Below are positions 37,091 to 47,557 of a stretch of 64,000 bases of DNA, in pieces. Source of the stretch: a bacterium SCSIO 12643. GTDB taxonomy: Bacteria > Bacteroidota > Bacteroidia > Flavobacteriales_G > Salibacteraceae. Made by a program: the position numbers and the translations under genes. The notes below the pieces were generated by a model that saw only the letters and a program-made list of their open reading frames with translations, searched no databases and was not told the origin of the DNA. The first letter of the stretch is position 1. Every line of letters starts with the position of its first letter. The stretch covers positions 1,364,001-1,428,000 of the forward strand of contig CP073750.1 of NCBI GenBank assembly GCA_024398135.1, read 5' to 3'.

Positions 37091-39561
37091 GAATCCTCTT
37101 TTATATAAACTCTCTTTACGCGTGGAGGAATACTAGATAACACTTCATAACTAATGGTCTCCAGCTTACTTGCAATTTCCTGAACGCGAATATTTTCTCC
37201 AAATATTTCAACCCTGTCGTTTACCTGAGCCGAAATATTTGACACATCCACCATGATAAGATCCATACAAATGTTTCCAACAATAGGACATCTTTCGCCA
37301 TTAATAAAAACATGCCCAACTCCATTCCCCAATTTTCGATTCACACCATCAGCATAACCTATCGGAATAATGGCTATCTTCATATCATCAGAGGCCATAA
37401 AGTTGCGACTATAGCCAATGGACTCTCCTTTCTTTACATGTTTAACCTGAACGATAATCGAATTTAGTGCAGAAACAGTTTTTAAATGGCTTTGATTTTT
37501 TTCAGAAACAGCCACTCCGTATAGACCTAAACCCAATCGAACCATATCAAACTGTGCATCAAATCGTTCTATTGCTGCTGAATTGGAAATATGTTTAATA
37601 AAATCATATCCCAGCTGATCTTCTATTTTCTTTACTGCAAATTCAAATTTCTGTATCTGCTCTTTAGTGAATACATCATGCTCTGGCATATCACTTGCGG
37701 CTAAGTGAGAGAATACAGATGCTACTTTGATATACCTTTCTCTCTTTAAAATTCTCAGAAATAAATCTAAATCTTCAGGTCTAAAACCCAATCGATTCAT
37801 CCCGGTATCCACTTTCAAATGAATTTTATAATTAGAGCTTAAAACACCTTCACTATTGAGTACCCTTACAAACGATTTAAAAGCATCTACAGAATAGATT
37901 TCTGGTTCCAAATTGTAATTAATCATTGTTGCAAAAGCTTCAATCGATGGGTTCATTACCATAATTGGAATTCCAATACCTGCTTTTCGAATTGCGACTC
38001 CCTCATCAGCATATGCCACACCTAAATAATCCACACCTTCACTAGCCAAAAGCCGGGCAACTTCAGGTCCTCCAGCACCATACCCATAGGCCTTTACCAT
38101 AACCATGATCTTTACCCCACTGCCTAATCTATTTCTATAAAATCTTAGGTTATGTCTAAGGGCATCCAGATTAATCTCTAACTGTGTTTGATGTGTTTTC
38201 TGGATAAGTCTGGATGTGATTTTTTCAAATTCAAACTTACGTGCACCTTTGATCAAAACCCCCTGATGAAAGAAATCAAACGCATGTATCTGATCAATAA
38301 AACTCTGTGTATTTAAAAAGAAATGTTTATTTCTGATTTCTATTAAATCCTGGTGTCTGAAAAGCTCTTCTCCTATTCCAATAAACTGATAAATACTATG
38401 ATTACTTAGGCTGGAATTTATCTTTTTATATAAGCTCTCCGCATTTTCTCCACTTTGCAAAATATCAGATAAAATCACCGTCTTTTTCCGCTTTTGCAAT
38501 CTCCCCAAATAATCCAATGCTATTTCCAAAGCCTTAGGGTCTGAATTATATGCATCATTTAGAATCACACTCCCATCAACGCCCTCTTTTTGCTCTAAAC
38601 GCATTTCGATGGGCTCTAAGGCATTAAATCTATTTTGAATTTCTGACTGAGAATAATTCTGATGCAATAAATACATCCAGCAATGCATTGCATTTTCCAC
38701 GGATGCATCATCTTCAAATGGTATCGTAACTCTAACCTCCTTGGATCTATATATCCCGATCACTGTAGTACATCCTGAATGGTAACTCTGTTCCCGAATT
38801 CTTAGATCAGCATTTTCACCTTTTCCCCAAATCAACAAGCTCGATCTATCCATACAAGATTCCACTTCATCCGAAATAGCTTGAGCGTCTCCATTATAAA
38901 TCAAATAACGTACACCTTTAAACAGATTTAGCTTTTCTCGAATCTTCTGATTTAGGCTTTCAAAATTTTCCTGGTGCGCAGAACCTATATTGGTAAAAAC
39001 ACCCATCTCGGGCTGAATAATTTCCTGAAGTCTCTCCATTTCCCCAGGATGAGAAATACCTGCTTCAAAAATTCCCAAATCATAATTCTTATGAATTTGC
39101 CATACGGACAATGCCACTCCTATTTGAGAATTATAACTCTTCGGGTTTCTAACTATTTTTAAATCCTTTTGTAACAATTGAAATAACCATTCTTTCACGA
39201 TCGTTTTCCCATTGCTCCCCGTAATACCTATCACTGGAATAGGGGCTTTTGCTCTTTGAGCTATCGCCAAATCCTGTAAGGCTTTTAACGTATCCTCTAC
39301 TTGAAAGAAATTAGCTTCTTTACAGCCACCGATTTGCTTCGATACCAAAAAATTTCTTACACCTTGCTGATATAATTCTTCTATAAACTGATGTCCATCT
39401 CGGAAATCACCAACTAAAGCTACAAATAATGTATTTCCCTTATGATGTACCTTTCTACTATCAATTAACAAATGGGATATACATGCCTCCGGATTTTTTA
39501 TGTGTGTTACATTTCCTAAAATCCTTCCAATATCGATGGCGCTATAGCTCGTCAATTTCAT
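37087..39561 (-). CDS. Bifunctional MurF / alanine racemase fusion
   Basis: One 824-residue chain joins two cell-wall enzymes. Residues 1 to about 450 are MurF, which adds D-Ala-D-Ala to UDP-MurNAc-tripeptide: ATP loop GITGSNGKT at 112-120, and [18 protein letters not shown]. Residues from about 455 are alanine racemase, with pyridoxal-phosphate Lys490 in [10 protein letters not shown], and the second catalytic base region GYSRNFMA and [11 protein letters not shown]. The fusion supplies and uses D-alanine in one protein and is known in Bacteroidota. It overlaps tdk upstream by 20 bases and the GT2 gene downstream by 4 bases. Confidence 0.95.
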   Translation of the reverse strand: MKLTSYSAIDIGRILGNVTHIKNPEACISHLLIDSRKVHHKGNTLFVALVGDFRDGHQFIEELYQQGVRNFLVSKQIGGCKEANFFQVEDTLKALQDLAIAQRAKAPIPVIGITGSNGKTIVKEWLFQLLQKDLKIVRNPKSYNSQIGVALSVWQIHKNYDLGIFEAGISHPGEMERLQEIIQPEMGVFTNIGSAHQENFESLNQKIREKLNLFKGVRYLIYNGDAQAISDEVESCMDRSSLLIWGKGENADLRIREQSYHSGCTTVIGIYRSKEVRVTIPFEDDASVENAMHCWMYLLHQNYSQSEIQNRFNALEPIEMRLEQKEGVDGSVILNDAYNSDPKALEIALDYLGRLQKRKKTVILSDILQSGENAESLYKKINSSLSNHSIYQFIGIGEELFRHQDLIEIRNKHFFLNTQSFIDQIHAFDFFHQGVLIKGARKFEFEKITSRLIQKTHQTQLEINLDALRHNLRFYRNRLGSGVKIMVMVKAYGYGAGGPEVARLLASEGVDYLGVAYADEGVAIRKAGIGIPIMVMNPSIEAFATMINYNLEPEIYSVDAFKSFVRVLNSEGVLSSNYKIHLKVDTGMNRLGFRPEDLDLFLRILKRERYIKVASVFSHLAASDMPEHDVFTKEQIQKFEFAVKKIEDQLGYDFIKHISNSAAIERFDAQFDMVRLGLGLYGVAVSEKNQSHLKTVSALNSIIVQVKHVKKGESIGYSRNFMASDDMKIAIIPIGYADGVNRKLGNGVGHVFINGERCPIVGNICMDLIMVDVSNISAQVNDRVEIFGENIRVQEIASKLETISYEVLSSIPPRVKRVYIKEDS

Positions 39562-40168
39562 CTTTTGATTTAGAGATTTTCAACATCTCCTTTTCATCAT
39601 ATTTGTTTGAAAAACATTTACGGCATAACGGCTTATAACTCTCCTGTTCTCCTACCAATACCAAATCTTCATTTTCAGAGAACCGATAGGAATGTTGTGC
39701 CAAATCACCACATTCAACGCAAATTGCATGTACCTTGGTAATATATTCAGCAGTAGCCAATAGTGCGGGCATTGGCCCAAATGGTTTTCCCATAAAATCC
39801 ATATCTAATCCTGCCACTATCACACGCACACCTTGTCTCGCCAATTGATTACACACATTTACGATCTCATCATCAAAAAATTGTGCTTCATCAATTCCGA
39901 TCACATCAATATCATTGGCTAGCAACAATATATTTGAAGATGCCGGAACGGGAGTCGAAGAGATTGAATTTCTATCATGGGATACCACCTCTTCTTCGTG
40001 GTATCTATTATCAATTTGCGGCTTGAAAATTTCAACTTTTAACTGCGCGAACTTGGCTCTTTTTAGACGTCTAATCAGTTCTTCTGTTTTCCCTGAAAAC
40101 ATCGATCCACATATTACCTCAATCCAGCCCTTTCTCGTATTTTGATTAACCAGTTTCTCTAAAAACAT
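39542..40168 (-). CDS. tdk: Thymidine kinase, type II
   Basis: The enzyme phosphorylates thymidine in the pyrimidine salvage pathway. It has the P-loop GSMFSGKT at 21-28, the Walker B-like [11 protein letters not shown], the lasso and zinc-binding region with CVECG and CRKCF cysteine pairs, and the substrate-binding [17 protein letters not shown]. The 208-residue length is normal, with a charged C-terminal tail. It is the first gene of a tight three-gene minus-strand unit with murF-alr and a GT2. Confidence 0.95.
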   Translation of the reverse strand: MFLEKLVNQNTRKGWIEVICGSMFSGKTEELIRRLKRAKFAQLKVEIFKPQIDNRYHEEEVVSHDRNSISSTPVPASSNILLLANDIDVIGIDEAQFFDDEIVNVCNQLARQGVRVIVAGLDMDFMGKPFGPMPALLATAEYITKVHAICVECGDLAQHSYRFSENEDLVLVGEQESYKPLCRKCFSNKYDEKEMLKISKSKDEIDEL

Positions 40169-40316
40169 CTACTTTCCAGCTATTTCGATTCTATTTTCAC
40201 ATGTTTTGTCATCGTTATACCAAAAAAACACTAGCCCAAAAGCATTGGCATTCAGGTAAAAACTAATTCAAAACGTATTATAGAAAATATCTAATTCAGT
40301 TGTACACAAATCTAAT

Positions 40317-40373
40317 TAAATTTGCGTTTATCAGGTAAGTGATAGATTATTTTATGAACGGATTTAATCCGTT
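40317..40373 (+). promoter_or_regulatory. Candidate promoter element and leader hairpin before acidic protein gene
   Basis: A -7-like taaatttg occurs at 40317-40324. About 32 bases later is a short perfect hairpin at 40357-40373 (aacggat-tta-atccgtt). Both lie upstream of the ATG at 40392. A ttg at 40300 is nearer than the usual -33 spacing. The hairpin has no T-run and is not a terminator. Confidence 0.35.
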
Positions 40374-40391
40374 TCATTTAGTAAACAAAAA

Positions 40392-41324
40392 ATGAAAATG
40401 GGAACTAGGGAAAAACTATTTAGACAGAAATTAGCCAATCAAATTGAAACTTTATTAACCCAGGCAGAAAAGGTTTTTACAGCCGAAAAACTGTCTGCTG
40501 AATGGTTAAATTCAATGTTGACAGAAACGCAAGAATTAAATAGTGCACTTACAATTTACAAGTTTTTGCATGAGCTACCTGAAGATGCTGATTTACAGGT
40601 AAAGTTTTTAGAATTAGAAGAAGAAATTTCTGAACCTGTACAATCTGAAGTTCCTAATTATGGCGAAGAGATTCTAAAAGAAATCGATGAATTTGAATCC
40701 CAGGAAGCAGTGGATGTGTATGAAACTCCTGCTGAAGATGCTACAACTGAAAACAGCGTAGAAGAAGATGAATCCATCGACATTTCTAAACCGCAAAATG
40801 AACCGGAAATCGTAGTTGAAATTACGCATGAGGAAACCGCATCAACAATAGAAGTGATTGTTGATGATACAGATTCTGCCCAGGGAGAGGAAGAGGAAGA
40901 GGAAGAGGAAATTATTTTGGAGGAGACAACTTCGCAAGTAAAAGAAGAATTGCCGGAAGAAAAACCTGAGGAGTTAGAAACAGTTTCTGAAGAAATTGAT
41001 GCAACATCTGAAGAAGAGATTAAAAAAGAAATCAACGATACAGTTGCTCAAAATCACACTTCTGTTGCTGACAAACTGAGAGCCAATTCTATTCAAAAAC
41101 TTGCAGAGTCTATTGCTTTAAATGAACGTTTTTTGTTTTCTAATGAATTGTTCAATGGCAATATGGAAGCTTTTAAACGAGCGCTTACCGAATTGGATCA
41201 TATAGCTAGTTTATCAGATGCACAGAGGTACATCAACATCCAACTCAAAGAAGAAAATCAATGGGATATGGAATCCGAAACCGTTGAAAAATTCATCACA
41301 TTAATTAAACGTAGATTTATTTAA
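40392..41324 (+). CDS. Acidic, low-complexity protein of unknown function
   Basis: I do not recognise a family. The 310-residue soluble protein has three parts: a helical N-terminal region of about 85 residues, a very acidic disordered middle (about 85-220) with a run of glutamates near residue 170, and a helical C-terminal region of about 80 residues (TSVADKLRANSIQKLAESIALNERFLFSNELFNGNMEAFKRALTELDHI). The ordered C-terminal block contains segments that I recall in uncharacterised Bacteroidota proteins. It precedes a TerB-like gene by 14 bp. The middle is probably a linker. Confidence 0.7.
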   Translation: MKMGTREKLFRQKLANQIETLLTQAEKVFTAEKLSAEWLNSMLTETQELNSALTIYKFLHELPEDADLQVKFLELEEEISEPVQSEVPNYGEEILKEIDEFESQEAVDVYETPAEDATTENSVEEDESIDISKPQNEPEIVVEITHEETASTIEVIVDDTDSAQGEEEEEEEEIILEETTSQVKEELPEEKPEELETVSEEIDATSEEEIKKEINDTVAQNHTSVADKLRANSIQKLAESIALNERFLFSNELFNGNMEAFKRALTELDHIASLSDAQRYINIQLKEENQWDMESETVEKFITLIKRRFI

Positions 41325-41338
41325 TTAACTTTACGGGA

Positions 41339-41740
41339 ATGGAAGAAGCAACGAAAAATCAACATTTTAAAAACCTACTATCCATTGCTTTTGCGGATGG
41401 AATTCTAGATAAATCCGAATTAGAGTTCTTATTTAAGAAATCAGATAAGTACTATATTACCTTAGAGGAAATCGGAGGACTTATTGAAAACTCAGTTCAT
41501 GTAAAATCTGTCGTCATTGACGACAAGCAAGAACGTTCTGAGAAAATGCTCGACTTGATTGAAATGATGTTAGTCGATGGGGAAACACATGAGCGAGAAC
41601 AAAGACTTTGTGTAAGTTTTGGTATCAGCTTAGGGTATTCTGCTGATAACGTTCATGAAATGATTCAAAAAGTAGTGGCTATGATTGAAGATGATAGAAG
41701 TCATTTTCAAATTTTACAAACCATTCAAACTTATCATTAA
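41339..41740 (+). CDS. TerB-like helical protein
   Basis: This 133-residue all-helical protein resembles the TerB/TerB-like fold: LLSIAFADGILDKSELEFLFKKSDKY in the first half and LDLIEMMLVDGETHEREQRLCVSFGISLGY in the second repeat the A-D-G-x(3)-E pattern, with acidic residues that could bind a metal. No tellurite-resistance genes are nearby, so the name describes the fold only. It is sandwiched between the acidic protein gene and rsmI with no gap to the latter, suggesting one transcript. Confidence 0.75.
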   Translation: MEEATKNQHFKNLLSIAFADGILDKSELEFLFKKSDKYYITLEEIGGLIENSVHVKSVVIDDKQERSEKMLDLIEMMLVDGETHEREQRLCVSFGISLGYSADNVHEMIQKVVAMIEDDRSHFQILQTIQTYH

Positions 41741-42418
41741 TTGAAACCACTTACCTTGGTTCCTACACCGATAGGAAATCTAAAAGACATCACTTTTAGA
41801 GCTATTGATGTGCTCAAAAATTGCGATCTGATTCTTGCAGAAGATACCCGTCAAACGAAAAAACTTCTGCAACACTATGAAATAGATACTCCTATGTCTT
41901 CATTTCATATGCATAACGAGCATAAAGTAACTACCAAATACACTGATCTTCTTAAGCAAGGTCAACATATCGCATTGGTAAGTGATGCTGGTACTCCTGG
42001 AATTTCAGATCCTGGTTTCTTATTGGTTAGAGCTTGTGTAGAAGAAGAAATTGAAGTTGAAGTTTTACCCGGTGCAACTGCTTTTGTTCCTTCTCTTGTG
42101 GCTTCAGGTTTACCATGTGATAAGTTTATTTTCGAAGGATTCTTACCGCATAAAAAAGGACGTCATAAAATCTTAAATGCGCTTTCAGAGGAAGCTAAAA
42201 CTATGGTCTTTTATGAATCGCCTCATAGACTAGTGAAAACGCTGGATTTAATCGCAGAATTTTTCGGTTCTGATCGCAAAGTTTGTGTATCCCGGGAACT
42301 CACCAAAATGTTTGAAGAACATCAAAGAGGCACATTATCTGAAGTATCTCAATACTACAAAGATCACCCTCCTAAAGGTGAAATTGTAATTACCGTTTCT
42401 GGAAAGCCAAAATCCTAA
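41741..42418 (+). CDS. rsmI: 16S rRNA (cytidine1402-2'-O)-methyltransferase
   Basis: RsmI 2'-O-methylates C1402 in the ribosomal decoding centre with SAM. It shows the tetrapyrrole-methylase fold signatures VPTPIGNLKDITFRA at the N-terminus, ILAEDTRQTKKLL, LVSDAGTPGISDPG and MVFYESPHRLVKTL. The start is a TTG at 41741, directly after the upstream TAA, because no ATG precedes the conserved PTPIGN motif. Length is 225 residues, matching the short RsmI form. Confidence 0.93.
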   Translation: MKPLTLVPTPIGNLKDITFRAIDVLKNCDLILAEDTRQTKKLLQHYEIDTPMSSFHMHNEHKVTTKYTDLLKQGQHIALVSDAGTPGISDPGFLLVRACVEEEIEVEVLPGATAFVPSLVASGLPCDKFIFEGFLPHKKGRHKILNALSEEAKTMVFYESPHRLVKTLDLIAEFFGSDRKVCVSRELTKMFEEHQRGTLSEVSQYYKDHPPKGEIVITVSGKPKS

Positions 42419-42520
42419 AACCGGGCATATCAATTTCTTAACCTAAAAAAAACGGCACAACATTTGACTTCGGATACTATAAGTTGTAAATTCCAGTTAT
42501 TAATTTAAACTTTACTCGAT

Positions 42521-43321
42521 ATGAAAATCCGAATATTATCTGTGTTGATTTTATCCAGTCTGATTGAATTCGCATTCATATCCTCTGAATCCGGAAATGA
42601 ATATACAGACTTAAAAATTGTAGATTATCAGGTCTTCGAAAAAGGTGAACGACTTGAATATTTAGCCCATTACGGAATTATCCATGCGGGAAAAGCCACT
42701 GTAGAAATCAGTACCGGATCCCATTATGTGAATGGTGAGATGAGCACCAAAGTTATTGGCAAAGGATATAGCACCGGAGCTTTTGATTTCTTTTTTAAAG
42801 TGCGTGACTCTTACATCACTTATATGAATACCGAAACCTTAGAACCGTATCGATTTGTAAGACATGTAGACGAGGGTGGTTTTGTATTCGATCAGGAGTA
42901 TAACTTCGATCATGAAGAACGAAAAGTGGTCACTGAAAAAAACGATACTGTTGATGTTCCACCAGGAATCCAGGATTTGGTAAGTGCTTATTATTATGCC
43001 AGAAGCATTGATTTAGACAACTACAAAATTGGAGATGTTTTATCGTTTAAAGCATTTGTTGACGGTCAGGTAGAGCCTATTCGAATCAAATACATTGGTA
43101 AGGCCACAATCAATATCAAATCAGGAAAATATCGTTGTTTTAAATTCCAACCTATCGTTCAATCCGGTAGAGTTTTTAGTGACCCGGATGATCTGATTGT
43201 TTACATTTCTGACGACAAAAACAAAATACCTGTTCTAATAGAAGCCAAAGTAATCGTTGGGTCTGTAAAATTAGAATTGATCAAAGCGGATAGACTTGTT
43301 CATCCTCTGGCTAAATTATAG
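42521..43321 (+). CDS. DUF3108 family exported protein
   Basis: A 266-residue protein with an N-terminal hydrophobic signal (IRILSVLILSSLIEFAFIS) and a beta-rich body matching DUF3108: ERLEYLAHYGIIHAGKATVEI, DFFFKVRDSYITYMNTETLEPYRFVRHVDEGGF and the SGKYRCFKFQPIVQSGRVF segment. Family members are envelope proteins of unknown role with a predicted beta-barrel or lipocalin-like look. It converges on radA with a 2-bp gap. Confidence 0.87.
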   Translation: MKIRILSVLILSSLIEFAFISSESGNEYTDLKIVDYQVFEKGERLEYLAHYGIIHAGKATVEISTGSHYVNGEMSTKVIGKGYSTGAFDFFFKVRDSYITYMNTETLEPYRFVRHVDEGGFVFDQEYNFDHEERKVVTEKNDTVDVPPGIQDLVSAYYYARSIDLDNYKIGDVLSFKAFVDGQVEPIRIKYIGKATINIKSGKYRCFKFQPIVQSGRVFSDPDDLIVYISDDKNKIPVLIEAKVIVGSVKLELIKADRLVHPLAKL

Positions 43322-43323
43322 AA

Positions 43324-44685
43324 CTAACCAAACAGAGTTTCAAAAACATCATCCACTTTTTTCACCATTTTAATCTCAATATCCACAGATAAAGTTGAGC
43401 TTAATTTATTGTAAGAGGAAATAAATATTCTTTTGAATCCTAATTTATCTGCCTCGGTAATTCTCTGCTCTATTCGTGCTACCGGTCTAATCTCTCCTGA
43501 TAAGCCTACCTCTCCGGCAAAACAATCTTTTCCATCAATCGCAATATTCTCACTCGATGATAAAACTGCACTTACCACTGCGAGATCAATCGCAGGATCA
43601 TCTACTTTTATACCTCCTGCCATATTTAAGAATACATCCTGTGTACCTAATCTAAATCCACATCTTTTTTCTAATACTGCCAACAGCATGTTCATTCTTC
43701 TTAAGTCATATCCTGTGGCAGATCTCTGTGGTGTTCCATAGACTGCGGTACTAACCAAAGCCTGAGCTTCAATAAGCATAGGTCTTAATCCCTCCGTAAT
43801 TGCCCCAATAGCCATTCCATTTAAATGATCATCATGTGTAGATAGCAAAATTTCTGACGGATTATCAACTTCTCTTAATCCTGAACCCTGCATTTCGTAA
43901 ATGCCTAATTCATTCGTAGAACCAAAACGATTTTTAATCGAGCGTATCAATCGGAATAAATGATTTCGATCTCCTTCAAATTGCAAAACCGTATCCACCA
44001 TATGTTCCAATACTTTCGGCCCGGCAATATTTCCATCTTTAGTGATATGTCCAATAATAAATACAGGAACACCTGTTTCCTTTGCATATTTGATCAATTG
44101 TCCGGTACATTCTCGAATCTGACTCACACTTCCTGCTGAGGAATCGATCAATGGTGAAAAAACTGTTTGAATAGAATCTATAATCACAATATCAGGTGAT
44201 AAATCTGAAAAGTGATTGAATAAAATATCTAAGGAATTGTCATTAATCACATAACAGGCATCATTATTTATCCCTGTTCTATCCGCTCGCATCTTGATCT
44301 GTGAAGCACTTTCTTCTCCAGAAACATAGAGCACTTTTTCGGACATGGATAGTGCCATCTGAAGCAACAAAGTTGACTTACCAATTCCCGGTTCTCCCCC
44401 AATTAAAGTCACAGAACCTCTTACCACACCTCCTCCAAGCACACGATTTAATTCCTGATCTGATAACATAATCCGAGGTAAATCTTCATAAGTCACCTCC
44501 TGGATCGGAATAGGTTTGGTCGTTTTCTTATCAATTAATTTTTCGGCAAAACTCTTTTTCTCAGGCTGAGATATTATTTCCTCCACATATGTGTTCCACT
44601 CTCCACATGAGCTACATTTACCCACCCATTGTGCCGACTGAACACCACAATTTTGGCATACGTACGCCTTCTTAACCTTTGCCAT
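43324..44685 (-). CDS. radA: DNA repair protein RadA
   Basis: RadA is a RecA-like ATPase that helps branch migration during recombination. The N-terminal C4 zinc finger uses Cys10, Cys13, Cys24 and Cys27. The Walker A loop is GEPGIGKST at 97-105, the family motif KNRFGSTNE is present, and the C-terminal Lon-protease-like domain (DLAVVSAVLSSSE ... FAGEVGLSGEIRPV) is complete. At 453 residues it is full length. It is the last of a minus-strand run from panC through panD, the flippase-like gene and rfaE2. Confidence 0.96.
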   Translation of the reverse strand: MAKVKKAYVCQNCGVQSAQWVGKCSSCGEWNTYVEEIISQPEKKSFAEKLIDKKTTKPIPIQEVTYEDLPRIMLSDQELNRVLGGGVVRGSVTLIGGEPGIGKSTLLLQMALSMSEKVLYVSGEESASQIKMRADRTGINNDACYVINDNSLDILFNHFSDLSPDIVIIDSIQTVFSPLIDSSAGSVSQIRECTGQLIKYAKETGVPVFIIGHITKDGNIAGPKVLEHMVDTVLQFEGDRNHLFRLIRSIKNRFGSTNELGIYEMQGSGLREVDNPSEILLSTHDDHLNGMAIGAITEGLRPMLIEAQALVSTAVYGTPQRSATGYDLRRMNMLLAVLEKRCGFRLGTQDVFLNMAGGIKVDDPAIDLAVVSAVLSSSENIAIDGKDCFAGEVGLSGEIRPVARIEQRITEADKLGFKRIFISSYNKLSSTLSVDIEIKMVKKVDDVFETLFG

Positions 44686-44707
44686 AATTTTTTAGAGTTT
44701 AATTAAA

Positions 44708-45232
44708 TTATTGATTTGCCTCAATAATCTTTTTTTCCAATGAAGTTGTCGAATACCCCTCCAAAAACGGAATCACAAACACTTCTCCCGATTCTTCCAA
44801 CACAACATCTCTTCCTACGATATATTGCTTACTGGTTAAATCTGTTTCTGTCGCATCATAATCCCCACCTTTGATTAAGACATCTGGTCTTACCGATTTT
44901 ATCAACTCGTAGGGAGTTGAATCATTAAATATGATCACCGCGTCTACAAACTCCATGGCAGCCAAAATCATAGATCGACTAAATTCATCTTTAATGGGGC
45001 GCGCAGGTCCTTTGGATAACGTTTTTACAGATTCATCAGCATTTAAACCGATTACCAGTTTGGTTCCAAAAGATGCTGCATCTGCAAGGTATGTAATATG
45101 TCCCGGGTGAATCAAATCAAAAACACCGTTGGTAAAAACTATTTTTTCACCTTCACTTTTCCATTTATTGATAAGTGATTTAGCGTTTTCTAAAGAAACT
45201 ATCTTATTCTTAATTCGATTCAACAACGACAC
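44708..45232 (-). CDS. rfaE2: D-glycero-beta-D-manno-heptose 1-phosphate adenylyltransferase
   Basis: This corresponds to the C-terminal domain of HldE and makes ADP-heptose, the precursor of LPS inner core. At 174 residues it is a stand-alone nucleotidyltransferase: TNGVFDLIHPGHITYL with the HxGH site, KGPARPIKDEFSRSMIL, and VLIKGGDYDATETD. The partner kinase (HldE N-terminal domain) is not in the window. Its start overlaps the end of the upstream flippase-like gene by 23 bases. Confidence 0.92.
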   Translation of the reverse strand: MSLLNRIKNKIVSLENAKSLINKWKSEGEKIVFTNGVFDLIHPGHITYLADAASFGTKLVIGLNADESVKTLSKGPARPIKDEFSRSMILAAMEFVDAVIIFNDSTPYELIKSVRPDVLIKGGDYDATETDLTSKQYIVGRDVVLEESGEVFVIPFLEGYSTTSLEKKIIEANQ

Positions 45233-46223
45233 TTTTTCTTTTATTATAGATAGGAATTAATAACATAGATCCTGCACCCAATACAATCACTAAAACCGTC
45301 TGAACCACCCATGTGATCCAGCCTAATGCACCACCTGCAGCTTCACTATAACCGTAAATTAATAATGCCGCCTGAATCGCGATCGGGTAAGCGCCAATTC
45401 CCCCATTGGTCAGTGCCATGGCCAGACCGCCTAACACAAATGCCGTTAATGCCTGACTAAATGAAATAGATGCGGTTTCCGGTAAGGCAAAAAAGTTAAA
45501 ATATAACATCAGGAAATACATAATCCATATGAATATCGTATGAAAAATGAACATCCCCTTACTTTTCATTGTTAGTATGGATGTAATTCCAGAAACAATT
45601 CCTTTTATTGCATCCTGTACTTTTTTCAAAACTTCCCACTTCCAATCCACTCTATACACCACGTACAACCCTCCAAATCCTGTCGCCATTAAACCAATTA
45701 AGACTAATAAAACAGCGGTTCCGGAAATATCTCCAATTTTATCTGCAAGTAAACCATTCACGAAATCACTGATTAAATCATATTGAATTAATACAACTGT
45801 CGTGATAACCAGAATCAACATGATTAAATCAGCCAAACGCTCTGCAATTACAGTTCCAATAAGCTTATCTAAAGGAATTTTATCGTATCGATTCATAAAG
45901 CCACAACGTGATACTTCTCCTAATCTTGGTACAGCCAAATTGATTAAATAACCAATCATTACCGTAAAAAAACTATTGAACGTGTCAGGCTGATAACCTA
46001 GAGGTTCCAAAGTGTACTTCCATCGAATAGCTCTACTGATATGACTCAAAACAGCAGGAATAACTGCGATTCCAACCCACCAATAATTTGCCTGAGCGAT
46101 TGAGTTTGCGATTTGTTCTTTTTGGTCTTCGGTTAACGTATCAAAAAAATACCATACCAGATACACCCCTAGTCCAAGAGGTACTCCAATTTTTAATACG
46201 GAAATTGCAATTTTCTTAATCAA
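45210..46223 (-). CDS. Flippase-like / lysylphosphatidylglycerol-synthase TM-region protein
   Basis: A 337-residue polytopic membrane protein of the UPF0104 (LPG synthase TM region, GT2-associated flippase) family, with about eight helices. Typical features are the ISRAIRWKYTLEPLGY loop, the PRLGEVSRCGFMNRYDKIPLDKLIGTVIAERLADL signature and the GGIGAYPIAIQAALLIYG motif. It lacks the C-terminal aminoacyl-transferase domain of MprF, so lipid or lipid-linked sugar translocation is likelier than lysinylation. It lies 5 bp after panD and overlaps rfaE2. Confidence 0.87.
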   Translation of the reverse strand: MIKKIAISVLKIGVPLGLGVYLVWYFFDTLTEDQKEQIANSIAQANYWWVGIAVIPAVLSHISRAIRWKYTLEPLGYQPDTFNSFFTVMIGYLINLAVPRLGEVSRCGFMNRYDKIPLDKLIGTVIAERLADLIMLILVITTVVLIQYDLISDFVNGLLADKIGDISGTAVLLVLIGLMATGFGGLYVVYRVDWKWEVLKKVQDAIKGIVSGITSILTMKSKGMFIFHTIFIWIMYFLMLYFNFFALPETASISFSQALTAFVLGGLAMALTNGGIGAYPIAIQAALLIYGYSEAAGGALGWITWVVQTVLVIVLGAGSMLLIPIYNKRKSVVVESN

Positions 46224-46228
46224 AGCAA

Positions 46229-46579
46229 TTATTTAAGTGTATTTGTTTCTTCGTCCGGAAAAACAATTGTGGGTTGAAATGTTTTTGCTTCCTCGAAATC
46301 CATTGTTGCATACGAGATAATGATCACCACGTCTCCTACTGCAACTCTTCTTGCTGCGGGACCGTTCAAACATACTTCACCGCTACCTCTCTTACCCTTA
46401 ATCGTATACGTTTCCAGTCGCTCTCCATTGTTAATATTAACAATTTGAACTTTCTCTCCTTCAATCATATTCGCTGCATCCAACAAATCCTCATCTATTG
46501 TGATACTACCGATATAATTTAAATCCGCCTCTGTAACTTTAACCCGGTGAATTTTTGATTTAAAAACCTCAATCTGCAT
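46229..46579 (-). CDS. panD: Aspartate 1-decarboxylase
   Basis: PanD decarboxylates aspartate to beta-alanine for pantothenate (coenzyme A) synthesis. It is made as a proenzyme self-cleaved between Gly24 and Ser25 (YIGSITID), where Ser25 becomes the pyruvoyl cofactor. [21 protein letters not shown] is the conserved core. Length of 116 residues is typical. panC lies 73 bp upstream on the same strand, so both halves of pantothenate assembly are together. Confidence 0.96.
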   Translation of the reverse strand: MQIEVFKSKIHRVKVTEADLNYIGSITIDEDLLDAANMIEGEKVQIVNINNGERLETYTIKGKRGSGEVCLNGPAARRVAVGDVVIIISYATMDFEEAKTFQPTIVFPDEETNTLK

Positions 46580-46652
46580 TTGTCCTACAAAAATTTTTGC
46601 AAAATTAGTATTAATCCGTTATTCAGGAAATTCGGTAATTAAAAGAAATAAC

Positions 46653-47504
46653 CTATTGAATTAAAGCTATATTGTCTATTAATCGTACTCCTTCTACGTG
46701 AGCCGCTATAAAAGCTCTAATTTTCTTTTTCTTGGTTTTAATAGATCTTAACGTTTTTGACTCCACTATTTCGAAATATTCGAGTTCTACTTGAGAGTGG
46801 CCTTTTAACGATTGCTTTACCGATTTTATTATTTCATTTACCGATAATGTATCGATATGTGTTTTGGCCCAGTTTAATTGTTGATATAAAACAGTCGCAA
46901 CTTTTATTCCTTCGGCACTTAGACGTGTATTTCTCGAACTCAATGCCAGACCTAACTTATTTCGTCTAATCGGACACCCAACAATTTGAATTTGCATTTT
47001 CAGTTCTGACACCATTTGCTTGATGACCGCCAACTGTTGGAAATCTTTCTCTCCAAAAAATGCGAAATCCGGATTAATCTGATCAAAAAATCTACTCACT
47101 ACCTGCACCACGCCATCAAAATGTCCCGGACGGTGTGCACCTTCCATCACGACATCTAATCCTTTTAAGTCAACAGTGCTCTTTCCTTCAGATTTTGCTC
47201 CTTCAGGATACACTTCGTTGACTTCCGGAACCAATACCACATCGCAATGAGCTGCTTTCAACTTTTGTAAATCTTCTTCTTCAGTTCTTGGATATTTCTT
47301 CAAGTCATCCACATTATTAAACTGAGTAGGGTTCACAAATACAGAACATACGGATACATCACATCTGGAATTACATTCCTCAATTAGTGATAGATGTCCT
47401 TCATGCAAAGCTCCCATTGTAGGGACAAAACCAATGGTCTTTCCCTCCTTTACCTGACGGTCTAAAAATTGCCTTAATTCACCAAACGTTCTATAAACCA
47501 ACAT
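46653..47504 (-). CDS. panC: Pantothenate synthetase
   Basis: PanC joins pantoate and beta-alanine with ATP. Motifs are VPTMGALHEGHLSLIEE (HxGH site), CSVFVNPTQFNNVDDLKKYPR, FDGVVQVVSRFFDQINPDFAFFGEKDFQQL and LALSSRNTRLS. The 283-residue length is normal. It starts a minus-strand operon with panD. Upstream on the minus strand, a TAGCTTTG match (47548-47541) may be the -7 promoter element. Confidence 0.96.
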   Translation of the reverse strand: MLVYRTFGELRQFLDRQVKEGKTIGFVPTMGALHEGHLSLIEECNSRCDVSVCSVFVNPTQFNNVDDLKKYPRTEEEDLQKLKAAHCDVVLVPEVNEVYPEGAKSEGKSTVDLKGLDVVMEGAHRPGHFDGVVQVVSRFFDQINPDFAFFGEKDFQQLAVIKQMVSELKMQIQIVGCPIRRNKLGLALSSRNTRLSAEGIKVATVLYQQLNWAKTHIDTLSVNEIIKSVKQSLKGHSQVELEYFEIVESKTLRSIKTKKKKIRAFIAAHVEGVRLIDNIALIQ

Positions 47505-47557
47505 TGTTAAACTACTTTAAATCACGCATTGAATAGCGGGCAAAGCTACTTCAAAAC

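Noticed and set aside
40658-41035. Minus-strand Ser-rich frame of 125 codons
   Set aside because: It is the antisense shadow of the Glu-rich stretch of the acidic protein gene; low-complexity Glu codons give Ser codons on the other strand.
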